Assembly: GCA_018623305.1 (NCBI GenBank) | Contig: JAAZVR010000023.1 | Coordinates: 1 to 11,726, forward strand | Reading direction: 5' to 3' | DNA length: 11,726 nt | Origin: Thiotrichales bacterium | GTDB lineage: Bacteria > Pseudomonadota > Gammaproteobacteria > JAAZVR01 | Shown here: piece after piece, positions 7,568 through 11,726 of the stretch | Layout of the letters: each line of letters starts with the position of its first letter | How positions within the stretch are numbered: the stretch's first letter is position 1 | Translations under genes and position numbers: made by a program | The notes under the pieces: model-generated | The model's input: the letters and a program-made list of their open reading frames with translations, nothing else | What the model was told of the DNA's origin: nothing | Databases searched by the model: none

Positions 7568-7602
7568 TTACGCACATTTTCTGTGGATAACTTTTGGGAT
7601 AA
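7568..7602. promoter_or_regulatory. Cluster of DnaA-box-like 9-mers upstream of aroC
   Basis: The exact consensus DnaA box lies at 7582-7590 (TGTGGATAA, i.e. TTATCCACA on the minus strand). It is flanked by TTACGCACA at 7568-7576 (one mismatch to TTATNCACA) and TTGGGATAA at 7594-7602 (two mismatches to the TTATCCACA consensus, minus orientation). The surroundings are AT-rich. The words are seen directly; DnaA binding is inferred. The rest of the 191-base gap holds the aroC promoter and no clear terminator for the upstream operon. Confidence 0.4.
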
Positions 7603-7671
7603 CTCATTTGAGCAATGAAAAATCGTTTCCTTTGGTCGATTGATTAAAAAGTATGCAGTGGAAACTAGGGG

Positions 7672-7698
7672 TTGACGAAGAATGCCTTCTTGTATAAT
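7672..7698 (+). promoter_or_regulatory. aroC promoter
   Basis: TTGACG at 7672-7677 and a perfect TATAAT at 7693-7698 are separated by 15 bases, shorter than the optimal 17. This predicts a start near 7705 and a leader of about 22 bases that holds only the Shine-Dalgarno sequence. The hexamers are close to consensus, so this is the best-supported promoter of the window despite the short spacer. Confidence 0.6.
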
Positions 7699-7726
7699 AC
7701 CTCGCAAATGAACATTAGGAGTGGTT

Positions 7727-8824
7727 ATGTCGGGTAACAGTTTTGGACGCCTTTTCACAGTAACAACGTTTGGCGAGAGTCATGGTTTGGCATTGGGCTG
7801 TATTATTGATGGCTGTCCTCCAGGACTTGAGTTGTGTGAAGCGGATTTACAAGCGGATTTGGATCGTCGAAAGCCTGGCACATCTCGTTACACAACGCCG
7901 CGCAGAGAAGCTGACGAAGTTAAGATTTTATCGGGTGTTTTTGAAGGCAAAACGACAGGCACTCCAATTGGTTTGTTGATTGAAAATACCGATCAGCGTT
8001 CACGTGACTATTCAGAAGTGATGAATACCTTCCGTCCTGCACACGCAGATTACGGCTACGAACAAAAATACGGCACGCGTGATTATCGCGGTGGCGGTCG
8101 TTCTTCGGCGCGTGAAACCGCGATGCGAGTGGCTGCAGGGGCGATTGCTAAGAAATGGTTGAAAGCGCATTATGGTATTGAGATTCAAGGTTATTTGTCT
8201 CAATTAGGCCCTGTCAAAATTGAAAAAGTGGATTTTGATGTAATTGAAACGAATCCGTTTTTCTGTCCTGATGTCGATGCGATTCCAGCGATGGAGGCCT
8301 ACATGACGGATTTGAAAAAAGAAGGTAATTCGATTGGTGCGAAAATCGAAGTGGTTGCGAAGAATATGCCAGTGGGTTTTGGTGAGCCGATTTTTGACCG
8401 ATTGGATGCGGATGTCGCGCACGCTTTGATGAGTATTAATGCGGTGAAAGGCGTTGAGATTGGTGATGGTTTTGAAGTCATTGAGCAAAAAGGCACAGAA
8501 CATCGTGATGAATTGACGCCAGAGGGTTTCTTGTCGAATCACGCGGGCGGTATCGTTGGTGGTATCAGCACGGGTCAGGATTTGGTGGCGCGTATTGCTT
8601 TGAAACCAACGTCGTCGATTACGATTCCGGGTAAGTCGATTAATAAGCAAGGCGAATCGATTGAGATGATTACCAAGGGTCGCCACGATCCGTGTGTGGG
8701 CATTCGTGCGACGCCGATTGCTGAAGCGATGTTGGCGATGACTTTGATGGACCATGCGTTGCGTCAGCGAGCGCAGAATGCGGATGTACACAGCCAAGTG
8801 CCTGTAATTCCAGGGCAGGCTTAA
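7727..8824 (+). CDS. aroC: Chorismate synthase
   Basis: This enzyme converts 5-enolpyruvylshikimate-3-phosphate to chorismate, the last common step of aromatic amino-acid synthesis, using reduced FMN. The 365 residues match the usual family length. Signatures are FGESHG with His19, RRKPGTSRYTTPRREADEV, RPAHADYGYEQKYG with His106, the glycine-rich GGGRSSARET at 122-131, and SNHAGGIVGGISTGQ with IALKPTSSI toward the C-terminus. The ATG at 7727 is preferred because AGGAG lies 5 bases upstream. A GTG at 7721 is in frame but sits on that ribosome-binding site. It has its own promoter after the mog operon. The MFS gene downstream is separated by a palindrome. Confidence 0.97.
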   Translation: MSGNSFGRLFTVTTFGESHGLALGCIIDGCPPGLELCEADLQADLDRRKPGTSRYTTPRREADEVKILSGVFEGKTTGTPIGLLIENTDQRSRDYSEVMNTFRPAHADYGYEQKYGTRDYRGGGRSSARETAMRVAAGAIAKKWLKAHYGIEIQGYLSQLGPVKIEKVDFDVIETNPFFCPDVDAIPAMEAYMTDLKKEGNSIGAKIEVVAKNMPVGFGEPIFDRLDADVAHALMSINAVKGVEIGDGFEVIEQKGTEHRDELTPEGFLSNHAGGIVGGISTGQDLVARIALKPTSSITIPGKSINKQGESIEMITKGRHDPCVGIRATPIAEAMLAMTLMDHALRQRAQNADVHSQVPVIPGQA

Positions 8825-8857
8825 CAAACTTAGCCTTATTAAAATTCTGCAGTTCAA

Positions 8858-8883
8858 CGCCTCATGTCGTTCGACATGAGGCG
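8858..8883. terminator. Perfect 12-bp palindrome between aroC and the MFS gene
   Basis: The arm CGCCTCATGTCG at 8858-8869 and its exact reverse complement at 8872-8883 are separated by TT, giving a very stable hairpin 34 bases after the aroC stop. It is not followed by a T-run on either strand, so it is not a classic intrinsic terminator. It could stop or protect the aroC message, work with Rho, or bind a dimeric regulator upstream of the MFS gene. Confidence 0.4.
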
Positions 8884-8916
8884 CACGGATTGCTTTAGAG
8901 GTTAATTAAGCAACTT

Positions 8917-10074
8917 ATGACATTCTACTGGCCGTTTTCTCGGTTTTATTTTTTCTATTTTGGCGCGCTGGGCGTTTTTGTTCCGTATTTTTCCCTGTAT
9001 TTGCAGTCACAAGGTTTTTCGGGCGCGCAAATCGGTGAAATCACCGCGACTTTGATTTTTGCGCGTATTTTCTCGCCTTTTCTTTTTGGTTGGATCGGTG
9101 ATCACTTTCATTGGCACTTAGGGGTTGTGAAATGGACGTCTTTTGCCACAGTCGTCAGTTTATTGCCGCTGTTGTGGGATTTGACTTATCTACAGCTATT
9201 GATGGTTGTCGCCGTTTACAGTTTCGTTTGGAATGCTTCACTTCCGCAATATGAGGCCATTGCTTTGCATACTTTGCGCGACCAGCCGAAAGGTTACACG
9301 CGCGTGCGTTTATGGGGTTCGGTGGGCTTTATTGCATCGGTTGTCGGTTTTGGTGCCTTTCTCGATTTTTACCCTGTTTCTTGGTTGCCTTGGATGCTGA
9401 TAGCGGTCACCGCAGGTGTGTTTTTAAGTGCATGGTCAACGCCCGCGACCGAACCTTTAATTCAAGCAGGGGATAATGAATCGCTTTGGCCGATCCTCAA
9501 GCAGCCTTTTGTTTGGGGTTTGATGGCGGTTTTTTTGTTGATGCAGTTATCCCATGCGATTTATTACACTTATTTTTCGATGCATTTGTCGGGTTTAGGC
9601 TATTCAGGGACTGAAATTGGATTGTTTTGGGCGCTGGGCGTGCTGGCTGAAATCGGCTTGTTTATTGTTATGCACCATTTATTGAGACGCTTTTCTTTGT
9701 ATTTCTTGATGATGTTGGGCTTAGTTTTAGCCGCAGCTCGATGGTTGATGATTGGTGAATGGGCGGATGTGTGGTTAGTTTTGATTTTGGCTCAACTCGC
9801 TCATGCGATCACTTTTGGTGTGCACCATACGGTGGCAATGCATTATTTACGTCAATATTTTCCAGGGCGAACGCAAGGCCGAGGGCAAGCGCTTTACAGT
9901 GGTTGGGCGTACGGTGTGGGTGGCGTATGTGGTTCTTTGGTGGGCGGTTATTTGTGGCAAGACAATAATTCTCATTATGTCTTTTGGGCTGCCACGATTG
10001 CGACAGCCGTTGCGATTTTGATTATGCTTGTCTTGCGCGGACGAGACTCATCAGCGCCAGCAACGCCACGCTGA
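8917..10074 (+). CDS. MFS transporter of the phenylpropionate-permease (HcaT-like) type
   Basis: This is an inner-membrane transporter of the major facilitator superfamily with 385 residues and about 12 hydrophobic segments. The N-terminal FYFFYFGALGVFVPYFSLYLQSQGFSGAQIGEI, the loop motif GDHFHWH between segments 2 and 3, and RVRLWGSVGFI at 129-139 resemble the HcaT/3-phenylpropionate permease branch (MFS_1-like). The substrate cannot be read from the sequence. Relatives next to aroC in other gammaproteobacteria are usually annotated only as MFS or PPP-family transporters. The Shine-Dalgarno sequence before the ATG is weak (AGAGG 15 bases away), but the start matches the family N-terminus. 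The 3' end overlaps the opposing permease gene by 53 bases. The C-terminus after the last membrane helix is short and basic. Confidence 0.82.
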   Translation: MTFYWPFSRFYFFYFGALGVFVPYFSLYLQSQGFSGAQIGEITATLIFARIFSPFLFGWIGDHFHWHLGVVKWTSFATVVSLLPLLWDLTYLQLLMVVAVYSFVWNASLPQYEAIALHTLRDQPKGYTRVRLWGSVGFIASVVGFGAFLDFYPVSWLPWMLIAVTAGVFLSAWSTPATEPLIQAGDNESLWPILKQPFVWGLMAVFLLMQLSHAIYYTYFSMHLSGLGYSGTEIGLFWALGVLAEIGLFIVMHHLLRRFSLYFLMMLGLVLAAARWLMIGEWADVWLVLILAQLAHAITFGVHHTVAMHYLRQYFPGRTQGRGQALYSGWAYGVGGVCGSLVGGYLWQDNNSHYVFWAATIATAVAILIMLVLRGRDSSAPATPR

Positions 10075-11068
10075 GGCCACCAATCCACGGATTCATCATT
10101 TCGTGAGCATCACTTAATTGAGCGGTAATATTCCAATTGTACTGTTCGATTAGGGCATCCAAGCTGAGTCCAAGCACAATGCTGATAATCGAAATACTGA
10201 TCCAATAAGCCCACATGGCACGAATGCCAAGTTCGTTTTTCAAAACGCCCAAAGTTGCAATGTTTGTGGCAGGGCCTGCCAACATAAACACTAAAACCGT
10301 ACCCGGTGAAAGGCCTGCTAATAATAGGCCCGCGGCAATGGGCGTTGAGGCCGAAGCGCAAATATAAATCGGCAGGCTTAACAGTAAAATCAATACCATC
10401 GCACCTAAACCGCTGCCCCATTGTGCTAAAAAGCCCTCGGGCATTAGCGTCATGGCTAGAGCGGTCACGAGAATGCCCGTAATTAACCAAAACTGCATAT
10501 CGCCCCAAAGCGTTGTGAAACTGTAGTGAAGATTGTCGATGAGTTTAATACTCGCTTTGGGTTTGCTGGCGCAACAACTGGTTTTTTCTGGCTCGGCTTC
10601 AGGGGCTTTAGAGCTGCAGCAGCAGGCGCAGGCGCAGGTTGATTGAGTTTGAAAGGGTTCATCTTTGGCGAACAAATGCACGCTGAGTCCCGTCACAATA
10701 CCGCTGACAATTGCAGAAATAGGGCGTACAACGGCAAAAATAGGGCCAAGCAAAACATAACTCAAACTGATTGAATCCACACCTGTTTCGGGGGTGGAGG
10801 TCAAAAATGCGGCAGTAGCGCCTTTTGATGCGCCGCTGCGGCGTAATTGTGTCGCCACTGGAATGACACTGCACGAACATAACGGAGCAGGCGCACCAAT
10901 AATAGAGGCCTTGAAAATACTCCAAATGCCTTGTTGAGCCAGATGTTTTTCAATCCTTTCATTGGAGATATAGGTACGAATCAGAGCCGCTAGGATAAGG
11001 CCTAAAATCAGCCAAGGCGCTGTGATAAATGCAATGTGTTGCAAGTGATTGAGAAATTCCATCATCAT
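10022..11068 (-). CDS. SO_0444-type Cu/Zn efflux permease (ArsP/DUF318 family) with Cys-rich loop
   Basis: This is a predicted inner-membrane metal exporter of the permease family PF03773, closest in my recollection to the SO_0444-type Cu/Zn efflux proteins. The 348 residues form two hydrophobic halves. Conserved features are APAPLCSCSVIPVATQLRRSG (Cys64, Cys66), TSTPETGVDS, PIYICASASTPIAAGL (Cys237) and GPATN at 265-269. Between the halves is a soluble loop with a cysteine cluster, CACACCC at 145-151 and CC at 165-166, probably a metal-binding site. The first ATG of an ATGATGATG run at 11068 is chosen because GGAGGA lies 8 bases upstream; a GTG further upstream would sit across that site. 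It is divergent from ilvD and overlaps the MFS gene at the 3' end. The metal specificity is inferred from the family. Confidence 0.87.
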   Translation of the reverse strand: MMMEFLNHLQHIAFITAPWLILGLILAALIRTYISNERIEKHLAQQGIWSIFKASIIGAPAPLCSCSVIPVATQLRRSGASKGATAAFLTSTPETGVDSISLSYVLLGPIFAVVRPISAIVSGIVTGLSVHLFAKDEPFQTQSTCACACCCSSKAPEAEPEKTSCCASKPKASIKLIDNLHYSFTTLWGDMQFWLITGILVTALAMTLMPEGFLAQWGSGLGAMVLILLLSLPIYICASASTPIAAGLLLAGLSPGTVLVFMLAGPATNIATLGVLKNELGIRAMWAYWISISIISIVLGLSLDALIEQYNWNITAQLSDAHEMMNPWIGGLSVALLALMSLVRARQA

Positions 11069-11092
11069 CGTTTGAATCCTCCGTTTTGTCAC

Positions 11093-11101
11093 ATTCTACC
11101 A
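11093..11101 (-). promoter_or_regulatory. Extended -10 promoter of the metal efflux permease
   Basis: The minus strand reads TGGTAGAAT, an extended -10, predicting a start near 11086 and a leader of about 18 bases that contains GGAGGA. No clear -35 is present. A TCAC/GTGA inverted pair (11089-11092 and 11105-11108) brackets it and might be an operator, but the arms are very short. Confidence 0.45.
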
Positions 11102-11112
11102 CAGGTGATTAA

Positions 11113-11121
11113 TGCTATAAT
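11113..11121 (+). promoter_or_regulatory. Extended -10 promoter of ilvD
   Basis: TGCTATAAT is a perfect extended -10 for the plus strand, about 36 bases before the ilvD ATG, giving a leader of roughly 30 bases. No -35 hexamer is visible at normal spacing. The place where it would sit is occupied by the -10 of the divergent permease, so the two promoters may interfere or share a regulator. Confidence 0.55.
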
Positions 11122-11157
11122 TTATCGCAATTAAAAATATTCAGAAGAGACAAGACT

Positions 11158-11726
11158 ATGCCTGATTATCGTTCAAAAACTTCCACACATGGCCGTAATA
11201 TGGCGGGCGCACGTGCCCTTTGGCGCGCAACAGGAATGGGTTCCGAAGATTTCGGAAAGCCGATTATTGCGATTGCTAACTCATTTACTCAGTTCGTACC
11301 GGGGCATGTGCATTTGAAAGATATGGGCCAGTTGGTTGCTCGCGAAATTGAAAAAGCCGGCGGTGTGGCGAAAGAATTCAACACCATTGCGGTGGATGAC
11401 GGTATCGCAATGGGACACGACGGTATGTTGTACTCATTGCCTTCGCGTGATTTGATCGCCGATTCGGTTGAATATATGTGTAATGCGCACTGTGCGGATG
11501 CCTTGGTGTGTATTTCAAACTGTGACAAGATCACACCGGGAATGTTGATGGCCTCACTGCGTTTGAACATTCCAGTGATTTTTGTTTCAGGTGGTCCGAT
11601 GGAATCAGGTAAAACGGTCATTGGTGGTCAATCAATCAAGTTGGATTTGGTAGATGCGATGGTGTCTGCGGCGGATCCAAATGTTTCAGATTCTGACGTG
11701 GATGACATTGAGATTTCTGCATGTCC
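11158..11726 (+). CDS. ilvD: Dihydroxy-acid dehydratase, N-terminal part (runs off right edge)
   Basis: This Fe-S enzyme dehydrates 2,3-dihydroxy acids to 2-keto acids in valine, isoleucine and pantothenate synthesis. I translated 189 full codons, and the frame stays open to the edge (family length about 610-620 residues). It aligns without gaps to E. coli IlvD: YRSKTSTHGRNMAGARALWRATGM at the N-terminus, NSFTQFVPGHVHL, AVDDGIAMGHDG with the Mg-binding Asp81, and ISNCDKITPGM with cluster ligand Cys122 and the lysine carbamylated in the family. The window ends at SACP, six residues before the next expected cluster cysteine (195). The ATG at 11158 matches the family start; the purine-rich GAAGAGA upstream is a modest ribosome-binding site. 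Confidence 0.96.
   Translation, partial: MPDYRSKTSTHGRNMAGARALWRATGMGSEDFGKPIIAIANSFTQFVPGHVHLKDMGQLVAREIEKAGGVAKEFNTIAVDDGIAMGHDGMLYSLPSRDLIADSVEYMCNAHCADALVCISNCDKITPGMLMASLRLNIPVIFVSGGPMESGKTVIGGQSIKLDLVDAMVSAADPNVSDSDVDDIEISAC

Noticed and set aside
7721..7726. GTG start for aroC at 7721
   Set aside because: It lies on the AGGAG ribosome-binding site that serves the ATG at 7727, and family members begin MSGN-like.
8204..8857. 217-codon open frame antisense to aroC
   Set aside because: The sequence is Arg/His/Asn-rich and low in resemblance to any protein, a typical shadow of the strongly conserved aroC frame.
11069..11092. GTG start giving an eight-residue N-terminal extension of the metal permease
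   Set aside because: The extension is made from the GGAGGA ribosome-binding site itself; the ATG at 11068 is well placed.
1..11726. CRISPR arrays, tRNA/rRNA genes, insertion sequences, prophage or defence genes
   Set aside because: I looked for direct repeats, transposase motifs, terminal inverted repeats and tRNA-like folds and saw none; almost every base belongs to recognised housekeeping genes.

Overview
The window looks like an ordinary stretch of chromosome from a gammaproteobacterium of moderate GC content. RNase T (rnt), a kinase-plus-GNAT N-acetylglutamate synthase (argA), PrmB, and the mfd|lol and prmB-aroC neighbourhoods all point that way. I could not fix the genus. I see no mobile element, phage gene, CRISPR array, tRNA or rRNA. 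The coding density is very high, and no gene-free stretch exceeds about 190 bases.

Layout from left to right. The N-terminal 475 codons of mfd (minus strand, running off the left edge) are divergent from lolC/lolF and lolD (plus). These two encode the inner-membrane lipoprotein-release transporter, and no lolE follows. Next comes a minus-strand pair, argA then rnt, joined by a TAATG junction; the rnt 3' end overlaps the lolD 3' end. Divergent from argA is a tight plus-strand operon of mog, prmB and a stand-alone CinA-N-like molybdopterin-binding domain gene, each joined by a 4-base ATGA overlap. A 191-base gap holds DnaA-box-like sites and a promoter, followed by aroC. After a perfect 12-bp palindrome comes an MFS permease gene whose 3' end overlaps that of a minus-strand SO_0444-type Cu/Zn efflux permease. 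That permease is divergent from ilvD, which runs off the right edge.

The genes cover transcription-coupled repair, lipoprotein sorting, RNA 3'-end trimming, arginine, aromatic and branched-chain amino-acid synthesis, molybdenum cofactor synthesis, ribosomal protein methylation, solute transport and metal efflux. They are mostly independent housekeeping functions packed closely. Points worth a second look are: (i) a strong hand-counted excess of the palindrome AGGCCT (15 copies, always as RAGGCCT on the plus strand); (ii) a hybrid LolC/LolE-type protein that probably works as a LolF homodimer; (iii) a metal-efflux gene sharing an 89-base promoter region with the metal-sensitive Fe-S enzyme IlvD. 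I found no clearly novel multi-gene system.
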